A DNA stretch of 64,000 nucleotides from JAGPUQ01 sp050250395 (GCA_050250395.1 JBFWOQ010000011.1:15233-79232); one strand, 5' to 3'. Positions 54,489-63,908 are shown, counted from the stretch's first letter. Numbers and translations are program-made. Notes: a model not told the origin generated them from the letters alone.

Positions 54489-56330
54489 TCAGCGCCCCCG
54501 CAGGAACAGACGGTCCAGTTCCTCCAGCGACACCTGGGTCCAGCTGGGGCGGCCGTGGTTGCACTGGCCGCTGCGCTCGGTGGACTCCATCGCGCGCAGC
54601 AGCGCGTTCATTTCGGCCACTGCCAGCGGACGGTTGGCGTGGACCGCCGCGCGGCAGGCCATGTTGCCCAGGATTTCTTCGATGCGACCGTCGAGGCGGT
54701 CGGTGCTGTCCAGGGTGCGGATATCGGCGAGCACATCCCGCACCAGAGCTTCCGCTTCCACACCCCGTACCAGCGCCGGCACGGCGCGCACCAGAATGGT
54801 GGTGGGTCCGCTGCGGTCGAGGCTGAAGCCGATGCGGTCGAAGGCGGCGGCGTGGTGTTCGGCGGCGTCCGCTTCCGCCGCGTTCACCGTCAGCGTCATC
54901 GGCACCAGCAGGGGTTGACTGGCGAGCGCCCCGGCGCGCCAGGCGATTTTCATGCGCTCGTAGAGGACGCGCTCGTGGGCGGCATGGAGATCCACCAGGA
55001 CCAGACCGGCGCCGTTTTCCGCGAGGATATAGGCACCCTTGAGCTGCGCCAGAGCGAAGCCGAGCGGGGGGACAGCGTCGGTCGGAGACGCCGGCGCCAC
55101 CGGCGATTGCTCGGGCGCCGGTCGGTGCAGATCGGCATAGATCGCCATGCGCTCGCTCACGCCCGAGGCGGGACGCGTTGCCGGGAACGACAGGCTGTGC
55201 TGGTGTGTGGCAACTTCGGGCGTCGGTGCGTGCGGGGCTTCGGAAGTCGATTCACGCGCCGACGCAGAGGTCGTTTCGCCCGCGGCGGACACCAGCGCCG
55301 GCGCCGGTCGCGCATCCCCCGGAGTGATTTCGGCGAGCGCGCGGTGGAGCATGCTGAACAGGAAGTCGTGGACCTGACGCGCCTCCCGGAAGCGGACTTC
55401 GTATTTGGTGGGGTGGACATTGACGTCCACGTCGCGGGGCGGAATTTCGAGAAACAGCACGAACGCCGGGTGCCGGTTTTGATACAGCACATCGCGGTAC
55501 GCCTGGCGGACGGCGTGACCGATGACCTTGTCGCGCACCGCGCGACCGTTCACATAAAAATACTGAAGATCGGCCTGGCTGCGCGAGTAGGTGGGCAACG
55601 CGATCCAGCCGTGCAGGCGCAAACCCTGGTGCTCGACTTCGAGATGGCGTGCCTGCTCCAGGAACGGCTGGCCGCACACCGCCGCCACCCGGCGTTCCTG
55701 CGCGGGCCGGTCGTCGGCACGAGCAAAATCCTGTACCTGACGGCCGTTGTGGCGCACGCGCAGCCCTACGTCGAAGCGGCTCAGCGCCAGCCGGTGGATG
55801 ACTTCCTCGATGCGCCCGTACTCGGTGCGCTCGGTGCGCAGGAAGCGGCGCCGTGCGGGGGTGTTGAAAAACAGATCCCGTACCTCGACCGTGGTGCCGC
55901 GGGGGTGAGGTGCCGGTGCAATGGTGGCGTCATCCGCCGCGCTCCGGATGACCCAGCCGGAGTTGCCGGCCTGCGCGTTCGAGGTAAGCGCGAGCCGGGA
56001 GACGGACGCGATGCTCGCCAGCGCCTCGCCGCGAAAGCCCAGGGTGGCCACGGCGTCGAGATCGTCCAGTACCGCGATCTTGCTGGTGGCGTGGCGACTC
56101 AGTGCCAGAGCGAGGTCGTCGCGGGGGATGCCGGTGCCGTTGTCGCGGATGCGCATCAGCTTGATGCCGCCCTGTTCGAGTTCGATCTCGATGCGGTCGG
56201 CGCCGGCGTCGATGCTGTTTTCCAGCAATTCCTTGATCACGGCGGCGGGACGTTCCACCACCTCGCCGGCAGCGATCTGATTCGCCAGTTGGGGCGAGAG
56301 GAGGCGAATCGGGGCGGGGTCGGCGGCCAC
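54489..56330 (-). CDS. mutL: DNA mismatch repair protein MutL, endonuclease type
   Basis: A 613-residue MutL. The GHKL ATPase motifs are present: VIKELLENSIDAGA, DNGTGI, GFRGEALASI and FFNTPARRRFL. In the C-terminal domain DLHAAHERVLYE nearly equals the endonuclease motif DQHA-x2-E-x4-E, which E. coli MutL lacks, so this is probably a nicking MutL that works without MutH. GTG 56330 gives the usual length and puts IRLLSPQLANQIAAGEVVE near the N-terminus. Confidence 0.95.
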   Translation of the reverse strand: MAADPAPIRLLSPQLANQIAAGEVVERPAAVIKELLENSIDAGADRIEIELEQGGIKLMRIRDNGTGIPRDDLALALSRHATSKIAVLDDLDAVATLGFRGEALASIASVSRLALTSNAQAGNSGWVIRSAADDATIAPAPHPRGTTVEVRDLFFNTPARRRFLRTERTEYGRIEEVIHRLALSRFDVGLRVRHNGRQVQDFARADDRPAQERRVAAVCGQPFLEQARHLEVEHQGLRLHGWIALPTYSRSQADLQYFYVNGRAVRDKVIGHAVRQAYRDVLYQNRHPAFVLFLEIPPRDVDVNVHPTKYEVRFREARQVHDFLFSMLHRALAEITPGDARPAPALVSAAGETTSASARESTSEAPHAPTPEVATHQHSLSFPATRPASGVSERMAIYADLHRPAPEQSPVAPASPTDAVPPLGFALAQLKGAYILAENGAGLVLVDLHAAHERVLYERMKIAWRAGALASQPLLVPMTLTVNAAEADAAEHHAAAFDRIGFSLDRSGPTTILVRAVPALVRGVEAEALVRDVLADIRTLDSTDRLDGRIEEILGNMACRAAVHANRPLAVAEMNALLRAMESTERSGQCNHGRPSWTQVSLEELDRLFLRGR

Positions 56331-56419
56331 GGTCAGATCCCGCCCGGAACCGGTGGCTCCGGATCGTGGCGGGGTGCGGCGGGGTATGTGCGTCGGCGTA
56401 GTGGGTTCACCCACGCATT

Positions 56420-57781
56420 CTAGCGCTGTGCGATGTCGGGCCGGGCGCTGGTTTGGCGAGCTGTCGCCCGGGCGAGCCCGCCGTTGCGCTGGCGCTGTTC
56501 CCAGGCGAGCCGGGTGCCATCGGGCGGATGACGCTCGAAGTGGCGTTTGACGCCCGCGAAAATGGCGCGGGCCAGCCGGTTCTGGTGGGCGGGATCGCGC
56601 AGCTTGCGGGACTCTTCGGGATTGGAGATGAATCCGGTTTCGACCAGGATCGACGGCATGTCCGGCGACTTCAGTACCACGAAACCCGCCTGCTCCACGC
56701 GGCGGTTGTGCAGCCGGCCGACACCAGCCATGGATTTCAGGACCTGGTCGCCCAGATGAAGGCTGTGGTTGAGGGTGGCGGTCATCGACAGGTCAAGGAT
56801 GACTTCCGCCAGGACCGGATCCTTGTCGTTGAGCGCCACCGAACCGCCGATCAGATCCGCGCGATTCTCGCGATCCGCCAGGTACTTGGCGGTCTCGCTG
56901 GTTGCGCCCCGCTGGGACAGGGCGTACACCGAAGCGCCCTGGGCGGTTTTCTTGTCGAAAGCATCCGCATGCACCGAAACCATGATGTCGGCACCCGCGC
57001 GCCGCGCGATGACGGGTCGTTTGGCCAATGGGATGAAGTAGTCGCCGGTTCGAACCAGCACCGCGCGGTACCCGGACTCCCGATTTACCTGCGCCGCCAG
57101 CGCTTTGCTGATGGCGAGAACCACCCGCTTTTCATGGGCGCCGCCGGGGCCTATGGCGCCGGGGTCTTGGCCGCCGTGACCGGCGTCGATCGCCACGACG
57201 ATGTTGCGCAGCGGCCCGGGCGTTGCGATCGGATGAGACTTGCCTGCACTTGTCGGCGATTTCTGCGCGGGAGCCGGGCCTCGCGGTTTGGGGGGCGCTG
57301 ACGCGGGCTTGGCCAGTGCGGTAGCGGCGCCGGCGCGGTCCGGAGCGGCACGGCCGCCACCGCCCGACTGCAACTCCACCACCAGACGATGGGGCTTGCC
57401 CGCGGCCGGCGCGCTGAGCATCCCTCGCACGCTCACGCTGCGTGACAGATCGGCGACGATGCGCAGTCCGGTGCCGTCGCGGATGCCCGAGCGCAGGTTG
57501 CGTACGGGGCTGTCGGCCAGGCCGATGCCGCGCAGCGAGGCGCGCAACCGGGCATTGTCGATGTCGATCACCACGCGGTCCGGCGCCCGCAGGGTGAAGA
57601 CCCTGTAGGACGTGGGCGCTGCGCTCAGATCGAGCTCAAGGCGGACATTGGCGGCATCCTGCACCAGCCGTGCGCGCTCTACCGCCGTGGCGGCATGCAC
57701 CACCCCGGGCAAGACCAGGCTGCATAGCGCAATCAACAACGGGAAAACCCGGTGCCGGGCGGCGGCGAGCAGTCCGGTCAG
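56420..57781 (-). CDS. amiC: N-acetylmuramoyl-L-alanine amidase with AMIN domain
   Basis: A periplasmic amidase that splits septal peptidoglycan during division. An AMIN domain lies near residues 35-145, a Pro/Ala linker follows, then the Amidase_3 catalytic domain with IDAGHGGQDPGAIG, VSVHADAFD and VETGFISNPEE (zinc and catalytic residues). No ATG, GTG or usual start precedes the signal peptide; CTG 57781, overlapping the tsaE stop, gives 453 residues and a signal ending VHA. A TTG inside the signal is the alternative. Confidence 0.9.
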   Translation of the reverse strand: MTGLLAAARHRVFPLLIALCSLVLPGVVHAATAVERARLVQDAANVRLELDLSAAPTSYRVFTLRAPDRVVIDIDNARLRASLRGIGLADSPVRNLRSGIRDGTGLRIVADLSRSVSVRGMLSAPAAGKPHRLVVELQSGGGGRAAPDRAGAATALAKPASAPPKPRGPAPAQKSPTSAGKSHPIATPGPLRNIVVAIDAGHGGQDPGAIGPGGAHEKRVVLAISKALAAQVNRESGYRAVLVRTGDYFIPLAKRPVIARRAGADIMVSVHADAFDKKTAQGASVYALSQRGATSETAKYLADRENRADLIGGSVALNDKDPVLAEVILDLSMTATLNHSLHLGDQVLKSMAGVGRLHNRRVEQAGFVVLKSPDMPSILVETGFISNPEESRKLRDPAHQNRLARAIFAGVKRHFERHPPDGTRLAWEQRQRNGGLARATARQTSARPDIAQR

Positions 57782-58251
57782 GACGCGATGGGTGTTACCG
57801 GCAGCCCCGCGAGGAGCGCGCAGGCGCGCTCGCTGCCCGCTGCAATCAACAGCGTCCGCCCGGTGCCGGCAAGCTCCAGTGTCAAGGTCAGATCCGGCGG
57901 TGGCAGGGCGCCAGCACCGCGCTCGGGCCACTCGATCAGGCAGATACTCTCGCCGTCGAAATAGTCCCGCCCTCCGATCCATTCGAGTTCCTCTGGGTCC
58001 ATCAGGCGATAGAGGTCAAAATGATACACATTTCCGCAGGTTAGCGCATAGGGTTCAACCAAAGTATAAGTTGGACTCTTGACCGGGCCGGCGTGTCCGA
58101 GCGCGGACAGCATCCCCTGGCAGAGACTGGTCTTGCCTGCCCCCAGGGTTCCGCTCAGAAAAACGATCGCCCCGGGCCACAGTCGGGCGCCCAGCAACCG
58201 TCCCCAGGCGAGGGTGGCTTCGGAGTCGGGAAGCTCAATCCGGCAGCGCAT
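57778..58251 (-). CDS. tsaE: tRNA threonylcarbamoyladenosine synthesis ATPase
   Basis: TsaE is the ATPase partner of TsaB and TsaD in making t6A37 in tRNA. The 157-residue protein has Walker A SGTLGAGKTSLCQG, PTYTLVEPY and VYHFDLYRL, all typical. It overlaps nnr by 17 bases and amiC by four, so all are coupled. Confidence 0.95.
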   Translation of the reverse strand: MRCRIELPDSEATLAWGRLLGARLWPGAIVFLSGTLGAGKTSLCQGMLSALGHAGPVKSPTYTLVEPYALTCGNVYHFDLYRLMDPEELEWIGGRDYFDGESICLIEWPERGAGALPPPDLTLTLELAGTGRTLLIAAGSERACALLAGLPVTPIAS

Positions 58252-59743
58252 GCCGTCCGTTAAGCAGTTCGCGGATCAGGTCCGGCAGGTCGGTCGCCAA
58301 CAGCCCGCGCTCGCCGCTGCGCTGTGCCGCAATATCGGCGGCGCGGCCGTGGACGCAGGCGCCCAGCCGCGCCGCCGCCGTGGGCTCCAGGCCCTGCGCC
58401 AGCAGCGCGCCGATCACGCCGGCCAGCACGTCGCCCATCCCGCCCGAGGCCATGCCGGGATTGCCATGGGGGCAGATGGCCAGCGGCTTTCCGGGTCCGG
58501 CGATCATTGTGCCCGCGCCCTTGAGCAGTACGGCGGCGCCAAATCTTTCCTGGAGGCGCCGGCACGCGCGCGGGCGATCGGCCTGCACCGCCGCGTTGTC
58601 GAGATCGAGCAAACGCGCGGCCTCGCCCGGGTGGGGTGTCAGTACCCAGCGGCTGCCATCGGCGTCCCGGCCCAGGCGGCCGGCGGCGAGCAGGTTCAGG
58701 GCGTCGGCATCCAGCACCATGGGCAAGCCGGCATTGAAGGCCTGTTGCAGCATCTGTTCGGACCAGGGCGAGCGGCCGAGGCCGGGGCCGACCACCAGCA
58801 CCGAGGGCCCGCTGAGCAGGGGTTCGAGTTCCTGCCCGGACGGTACGCCCTTGACCATCAGCTCTGGACGCCGTGCCAGGAAAGCGGCGGCGTGCTCCGG
58901 TCGGGTGGCGACACTCACCAGCCCGGCGCCGGCGCGCGCTGCCGCTTCGGCCGCCATCAGGGCCGCGCCGCCAAACCCGCGATCCCCGCCGATCACCATG
59001 ACGTGGCCGAAATTGCCCTTGTGGGCGTCGCGGGCGCGGGGCGGGAGTGTCAGCAGCAGTTGCGTCAGATCGAGGAGTTCGGCGGCAGGATCGTCCCGAT
59101 ACGCGGCATCCGGCACGTCCAGCCGGTCGAACACAAGGGCTCCCGCCAGCGCCGGACCGCGACCGGTATAGAGCCCGAGTTTCCGGCCTATGAAGGACAC
59201 CGTGACCTGCGCGCGTACCGCCAGGCCCAGTTCGGCGCCGGTGTCGGCGTGCAGTCCCGAGGGGATATCGACCGCCAGGACCGGAATGCCGGCGCCGTTG
59301 ATGGCGGCGATAGCGGCGGCATACGCGCCCGTTACCGGTCGCGCGATCCCGGTTCCCAACACGGCGTCGACCAGGACATCGCCGGTCAGCACGGTATCGG
59401 TGGTGAAGGGTTCCATGGGTACGCCCGCCTGCGCCGCGAAGCGCCAGGCGAGGGCCGCGTCTCCCTTCAGCAGGGCCGGTTCGGCCAAGTGGACCACCCG
59501 GCTGGCCAGCCCCCGCGCGTGCGCCAGCGCCGCGATGATGTAGCCGTCGCCGCCGTTGTTGCCACTGCCGCAGAGCACGGTGATCGCGCGCGCCTCGGGC
59601 CAGCGCCGGCACAGTTCCCGGAACGCGCTGGCGCCGGCGTGTTTCATCAGCGCGATGCCGGGAATGCCGTGTTCTTCGATGGCGCGGCGGTCGAGTTCGC
59701 GGGTCTGGGCGGCGGTGTAGAGGGCAGCAGCGGAAACTGGCAT
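58235..59743 (-). CDS. nnr: Bifunctional NAD(P)HX epimerase/dehydratase
   Basis: A 502-residue fusion that repairs hydrated NADH and NADPH. The N-terminal half is the YjeF-type epimerase (LCGSGNNGGDGYIIAA); the C-terminal half is the ADP-dependent dehydratase (HVMVIGGDRGFGGAA, VLTPHPGEAARLL, GNPGMASGGMGDVLAG). It begins the minus-strand run nnr-tsaE-amiC-mutL-miaA, which is conserved across gammaproteobacteria. Confidence 0.95.
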   Translation of the reverse strand: MPVSAAALYTAAQTRELDRRAIEEHGIPGIALMKHAGASAFRELCRRWPEARAITVLCGSGNNGGDGYIIAALAHARGLASRVVHLAEPALLKGDAALAWRFAAQAGVPMEPFTTDTVLTGDVLVDAVLGTGIARPVTGAYAAAIAAINGAGIPVLAVDIPSGLHADTGAELGLAVRAQVTVSFIGRKLGLYTGRGPALAGALVFDRLDVPDAAYRDDPAAELLDLTQLLLTLPPRARDAHKGNFGHVMVIGGDRGFGGAALMAAEAAARAGAGLVSVATRPEHAAAFLARRPELMVKGVPSGQELEPLLSGPSVLVVGPGLGRSPWSEQMLQQAFNAGLPMVLDADALNLLAAGRLGRDADGSRWVLTPHPGEAARLLDLDNAAVQADRPRACRRLQERFGAAVLLKGAGTMIAGPGKPLAICPHGNPGMASGGMGDVLAGVIGALLAQGLEPTAAARLGACVHGRAADIAAQRSGERGLLATDLPDLIRELLNGRHALPD

Positions 59744-59772
59744 CGGCGGGGCCGGGTGTGGAATCTGGCAAA

Positions 59773-59778
59773 ATTATA
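59773..59778 (-). promoter_or_regulatory. Possible -10 element for the nnr run
   Basis: The minus strand reads TATAAT exactly, 29 bases before the nnr start. No good -35 box is seen at 17 bases, so support is partial. The same bases read TTATAC on the plus strand and could serve queG. Confidence 0.35.
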
Positions 59779-59805
59779 CGACACGCCCTTCACCCGGCCC
59801 TGCCC

Positions 59806-60894
59806 GTGCCCGAAACAGCGACTGCCGCAACCGACCCGGAGCTGGTCGCCCGCATAGGCGCCTGGGCGCGGGAACTGGGTTTCCAGCAGGTCGGCATCGC
59901 GGATCTGGATCTGGGCGAGGCCGGCCTACGCCTGCGCGAATGGCTCGACCGCGGCTTCCACGGCAGCATGGACTGGATGGCGCGCCACGGCGAACTGCGC
60001 GCGCGCCCCGATCTGCTGGTGCCCGGCACGATCTCGGCGATCTGTGTGCGGATGGATTACCGGCCCGCCAATACCCGCATGATTGCGCAGTTGCGCGACG
60101 GCGAAAAAGCTTATGTGTCGCGCTACGCCCTGGGGCGCGACTATCACAGGATCATGCGCGCCCGGCTGGCGACGCTGGCTCAGCGGATCGCCGCCGCTGC
60201 CGGCTGTTCGGTAATCCAGCGGCCCTTTGTCGACAGCGCGCCGGTGCTCGAAAAGCCCCTGGCCGCGCGCGCCGGGCTCGGCTGGATCGGGAAGAACACC
60301 CTGCTGCTGAATCGCCGCGCCGGTTCCTGGTTCTTTCTCGGCGAGCTGATCACCAGCATTCGCCTGCCGCCTGCCACCGAGCTGATCGACGACGCCTGCG
60401 GCAAGTGCCGGGCCTGTCTGTCGATCTGCCCGACCCGGGCCTTCCCCGAACCCTATGTGCTGGACGCCCGGCGCTGTATTTCCTATCTCACCATCGAGCA
60501 TTCCGGACCCATTCCCGAGGCGTTGCGTGCCGCCATGGGCAACCGCGTGTTCGGCTGCGACGATTGCCAGATCGTCTGTCCCTGGAACCGCTTCGCCAAA
60601 CCCACCGACGAAGCCGCCTTCCGACCCCGCCATGGGCTCGCCGATGCCGAACTGGCGGCGCTTGCGCAGTGGACCGAAACCGAATTTCTGGAGCGTACCG
60701 CCGGTTCGCCGATTCGCCGCATCGGCCACGAACGCTGGTTGCGCAATCTCGCCGTGGGGCTGGGCAATGCACCCACCACCGCGCTGGTGCTGGCGGCGCT
60801 CGCAACCTGTCGCGAGCAGGGCTCCGAACTGGTACGCGAGCACGCCGACTGGGCGCTGGCGCGCCATGAGCGGAGTCGCGGCAAGGTGGGTTGA
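59806..60894 (+). CDS. queG: Epoxyqueuosine reductase
   Basis: QueG reduces epoxyqueuosine in tRNA to queuosine, the base GluQ later modifies. The protein has the cobalamin-binding N-domain, the GLGWIGKNTLLL segment and two 4Fe-4S sites: CGKCRACLSICPTRAF and CDDCQIVCPWN. The start is taken at GTG 59806 (362 residues); GTG 59758 upstream would overlap the likely promoter. It is divergent from nnr. Confidence 0.94.
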   Translation: MPETATAATDPELVARIGAWARELGFQQVGIADLDLGEAGLRLREWLDRGFHGSMDWMARHGELRARPDLLVPGTISAICVRMDYRPANTRMIAQLRDGEKAYVSRYALGRDYHRIMRARLATLAQRIAAAAGCSVIQRPFVDSAPVLEKPLAARAGLGWIGKNTLLLNRRAGSWFFLGELITSIRLPPATELIDDACGKCRACLSICPTRAFPEPYVLDARRCISYLTIEHSGPIPEALRAAMGNRVFGCDDCQIVCPWNRFAKPTDEAAFRPRHGLADAELAALAQWTETEFLERTAGSPIRRIGHERWLRNLAVGLGNAPTTALVLAALATCREQGSELVREHADWALARHERSRGKVG

Positions 60895-60919
60895 ACGCCC
60901 GGGCGGAACTGGCTATAGT
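60891..60919 (+). promoter_or_regulatory. Sigma-70-type promoter for rpsT
   Basis: TTGAAC (60891-60896) and TATAGT (60914-60919) are 17 bases apart, 39 bases before the rpsT start. The -35 box overlaps the queG stop. Confidence 0.72.
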
Positions 60920-60957
60920 GCGCCGCCTTGCAATGACTACAGCCGGAGTTGATTCCG

Positions 60958-61227
60958 TTGGCCAACACACCCCAGGCAAAAAAGCGTGCTCGTCAGAGCG
61001 AAAAGCGCCGTCAGCTCAAAGCTGGCCAGCGCTCCATGACGCGCACTTACGTCAAGAAAGTCCAGGCCGCGCTGCTGGCCGGTGATCTGGAAGCTGCCAA
61101 GGCCGCCTACGCCGCCGCGGTCCCGGTGCTGGATCGCATCGCCGACAAGGGCGTGATCCACAAGAACAAGGCCGCCCGCTACAAGAGCCGGCTCAACGCC
61201 CATATCAAGGCGCTGGCCAGCGGCTGA
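60958..61227 (+). CDS. rpsT: 30S ribosomal protein S20
   Basis: An 89-residue basic protein with the S20 pattern ANTPQAKKRARQSEKRRQ and KGVIHKNKAARYKSRLN. The start is TTG 60958 with GGAG nine bases ahead; E. coli rpsT also uses TTG, linked to autoregulation by S20. A promoter lies before it and a terminator after it, so it is a single-gene unit. Confidence 0.96.
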   Translation: MANTPQAKKRARQSEKRRQLKAGQRSMTRTYVKKVQAALLAGDLEAAKAAYAAAVPVLDRIADKGVIHKNKAARYKSRLNAHIKALASG

Positions 61228-61250
61228 GTTTTCCCGCTGCGCCTCTCCTG

Positions 61251-61283
61251 CAAAGCCGGCCGATGCCGGCTTTGTTGCTTTCT
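61251..61283 (+). terminator. Rho-independent terminator of rpsT
   Basis: CAAAGCCGGC pairs with GCCGGCTTTG across CGAT, followed by TTGCTTTCT. It begins 24 bases after the rpsT stop. Confidence 0.88.
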
Positions 61284-61472
61284 GCTCTCGCCTGCCTCCG
61301 CGAGCGCGCCCCGATCGACGAGGCGCGCCTGCGCTGGTTGGTCATCCTGCACCTGACCTTCATCGCCTCTGGCGTGCTGTTTGCCGTAATGGACTGGATT
61401 GCCGCGCTGACCGATGCCGGCAAGGAAAAGGAGAAACGCGCATCCGAAACTGCCCGTTCCGGCGGCAGGTGA
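61263..61472 (+). pseudogene. YqhA-like C-terminal fragment or small membrane protein
   Basis: The 69-residue frame starts inside the rpsT terminator. Its middle, LRWLVILHLTFIASGVLFAVMDW, taken in parts, resembles the last helix of YqhA/TIGR00645 membrane proteins, where W-x-x-I-I-HLTF-x-x-S-x and a following Asp are typical. Only the C-terminal quarter is present, so I take it for a remnant. A native small protein cannot be excluded. Confidence 0.45.
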
Positions 61473-61505
61473 TCCGGAGTCCCTACGCGGCGCCGCGGTA
61501 TCGGT

Positions 61506-62633
61506 TCAGACCAGCACCAGATTGTCGCGGTGGATCAGCTCGGCGTCGCCGCCGTAGCCCAGCACTTCCGGGATACGGTCGCTGCCCAGGCCGGCGATAC
61601 GCCGGGTTTCCTCGCTGCTGTAATTGATCAGGCCACGGGCAATCTCGCGCCCGTCCTCGGCGAGGCAGCGCACCAGATCGCCCCGGGTGTAGTCGCCTGC
61701 GCAGCGCAAGACGCCGACCGGCAGCAGACTGCGTCCGGACTCCCGCAATACGCGCACCGCGCCGGCATCCAGCGTGAGCGCGCCCTTGGCCTGCAACTGC
61801 CCCGCCAGCCATTGCTTGCGCGCCACCAGGGGCTCGCAGTCGGCCACCAGCAAGGTGCCCAGCAGCTCGCCCTCGGCGAGCCGGGTGAGTACCTGGTCGA
61901 CGCGCCCCCCGGCGATCAGGGTGTGCGCGCCCGAGCGTGCCGCGAGTCGCGCCGCGCGCAGCTTGGTGATCATGCCGCCGCGGCTGAGCTGGCTGGCGCT
62001 GCCGCCGGCGATGGCGTCGAGGCCGAGATCCAGGGCGCGGCCGCGATGCATCAGGGTGGCGTCGGGATTGGTCCGGGGATCGGCGCTGTAGAGGCCGTCG
62101 CGGTCGGTGAGAATCACCAGCAGCGGCGCTTCGATGAGATTGGCGACCAGTGCCCCCAGGGTGTCGTTGTCGCCGAAGCGAATCTCGTCGGTGACCACGG
62201 TGTCGTTCTCGTTGACCACCGGCACCACGCCCAGCTTGATCAAGGTGGTGAGGGTGCGGCGCGCATTGAGGTAGCGCTGCCGGTTCGAGAGATCGTCGTG
62301 ATCGAGCAGTATCTGGGCCGTGTGGCGACCGTAGCGCTGGAAGCAGGATTCGTAGGCCTCGATCAGCCCCATCTGACCCACCGCGGCGGCGGCTTGCAGT
62401 TCGTGCAGTTCGCGCGGCCGCTGCGCCCAGTTGAGTCGCGCCATGCCCTCGGCGATCGCGCCGGAGGAGACCAGCACGATTTCGTAGCCCCGCTCCTGAA
62501 GCGCGGCGATCTGGCCGACCCAATTGGCGATGGCCGCGCGGGCCAGGCCGCGGCCGTCGTTGGTGAGCAGGGCACTGCCGATCTTCACCACCCAGCGGCG
62601 GGCGGCGGTGACCCGGCGGCGTTCAGCGTCCAC
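61506..62633 (-). CDS. proB: Glutamate 5-kinase
   Basis: ProB phosphorylates glutamate in the first step of proline synthesis. It has WVVKIGSALLT at the start, VLVSSGAIAEGMARL, VPVVNENDTVVTDEIRFGDND and GGMITKLRAAR, then a C-terminal PUA domain (GVLRCAGDYTRGDLVRC). I use GTG 62633 (375 residues); ATG 62663, inside the end of obg, would add ten residues. It is downstream of and coupled to obg. Confidence 0.94.
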   Translation of the reverse strand: MDAERRRVTAARRWVVKIGSALLTNDGRGLARAAIANWVGQIAALQERGYEIVLVSSGAIAEGMARLNWAQRPRELHELQAAAAVGQMGLIEAYESCFQRYGRHTAQILLDHDDLSNRQRYLNARRTLTTLIKLGVVPVVNENDTVVTDEIRFGDNDTLGALVANLIEAPLLVILTDRDGLYSADPRTNPDATLMHRGRALDLGLDAIAGGSASQLSRGGMITKLRAARLAARSGAHTLIAGGRVDQVLTRLAEGELLGTLLVADCEPLVARKQWLAGQLQAKGALTLDAGAVRVLRESGRSLLPVGVLRCAGDYTRGDLVRCLAEDGREIARGLINYSSEETRRIAGLGSDRIPEVLGYGGDAELIHRDNLVLV

Positions 62634-62647
62634 GGCGGGGGTTCCGG

Positions 62648-63838
62648 TCAGGGGGCATAGCACACTTCGACATCGTGATCATCGTCGTCTTCGTCCTGGT
62701 CCGCGAGTTCTACATCCGCGCCGGCCCGTTGTGCCCGCAGCCAGGCGATGCGTTCACGCGCCTCGCGTTGCATGGCTTCCTGCATTTCGCGCTCGTGACG
62801 CGCCGCTTCGGGATCTTCGGCCTGGCTGCGGGCGCGCGCTTCGAGGTAATTCATCACCGCTTCGCACAGTTCGGTGGTGCCCGCGCGTTCCGCGGCCGAG
62901 ATCAGATGCCAGGGCGCATTCCAGCCCAGGGCGTCCACGATAGCGGCGGCGCGCTCGCGGGCTGCGTCCGGCGGCAACAGATCGGCCTTGTTGAACACCA
63001 GCCAGCAGTCGCGCCGGGCGAGCGTGGGGCTGAATTTTTCGAGCTCCCCATGCAGGGTACGCACCGCGTGCGCGGGATCGCCGCCATCGACGGGCGCGAG
63101 ATCGACGAGATGCAGCAGGAGTCGCGTGCGGGTCAGGTGGCGCAGAAAGCGGATACCGAGCCCGGCGCCGTCGGCGGCACCCGCGATCACGCCGGGCACG
63201 TCGGCGACCACGAAGCTGCGGTAGTGCTCCAGCGAGACCACCCCGAGATTGGGCACCAGCGTGGTGAACGGGTAGTCGGCGACCTTGGGTCGCGCCGCCG
63301 AGATCGCGTGGATCAGGGTGGACTTCCCGGCGTTGGGCAAGCCCAGCAGGCCGACGTCGGCGAGCAGCTTGAGTTCGAGGCGCAAATGACGGGTCTCGCC
63401 TTCGCTGCCGGGGCTGGTGCGCCGGGGCGCGCGGTTGATGCTGGACTTGAAACGGGCGTTGCCGAGGCCGTGGAAGCCGCCGCGCGCCACGATCAGGCGC
63501 TCGCCCGCGGTGGTGAGGTCACCGATGACTTCGTCGGTATCGGCATCCATCACGGTGGTGCCCACGGGAACCGGCAGCAGCAGATCCTCGGCCGAGCGGC
63601 CCCGGCAGTTGGCGCCGCGGCCGGCGGCGCCACTGTCGGCCCGGAACACGCGCTGATAGCGGTAGTCCACCAGGGTGTTGAGCCCGGGATCGGCGATCAG
63701 GATGACGCTGCCGCCATCGCCGCCATCGCCGCCGTCGGGGCCGCCCTTGGGGATGTATTTCTCCCGCCGGAAGCTCATGCAGCCGTTGCCGCCGTTGCCG
63801 GCGATGACATCGATGGGCGCTTCGTCGACGAATTTCAT
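62648..63838 (-). CDS. obgE: Obg/CgtA GTPase
   Basis: A 396-residue ribosome-assembly and stress GTPase. The Gly-rich Obg fold (GNGGNGCMSFRREKYIPKGG, split here) comes first, then the G domain: GLPNAGKSTLIHA, ADVPGVIAGAADG and NKADLL. The C-terminal tail is acidic (DQDEDDDDHD). rplU and rpmA, the usual upstream genes, are not next to it; the preceding gene is OmpA-like. Confidence 0.96.
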   Translation of the reverse strand: MKFVDEAPIDVIAGNGGNGCMSFRREKYIPKGGPDGGDGGDGGSVILIADPGLNTLVDYRYQRVFRADSGAAGRGANCRGRSAEDLLLPVPVGTTVMDADTDEVIGDLTTAGERLIVARGGFHGLGNARFKSSINRAPRRTSPGSEGETRHLRLELKLLADVGLLGLPNAGKSTLIHAISAARPKVADYPFTTLVPNLGVVSLEHYRSFVVADVPGVIAGAADGAGLGIRFLRHLTRTRLLLHLVDLAPVDGGDPAHAVRTLHGELEKFSPTLARRDCWLVFNKADLLPPDAARERAAAIVDALGWNAPWHLISAAERAGTTELCEAVMNYLEARARSQAEDPEAARHEREMQEAMQREARERIAWLRAQRAGADVELADQDEDDDDHDVEVCYAP

Positions 63839-63908
63839 GGGTGGTTTCCCCCGGACACTGTGGTTCCGGCGTATCGAATCATATGCCAGGCGGGTTGGCC
63901 GCCTCCAT

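Noticed and set aside
53571..56423. Open frame of 950 codons on the plus strand opposite miaA and mutL
   Set aside because: It is antisense to two clear housekeeping genes, is Arg/Gln/His-rich without domains, and reflects high GC in the third codon position.
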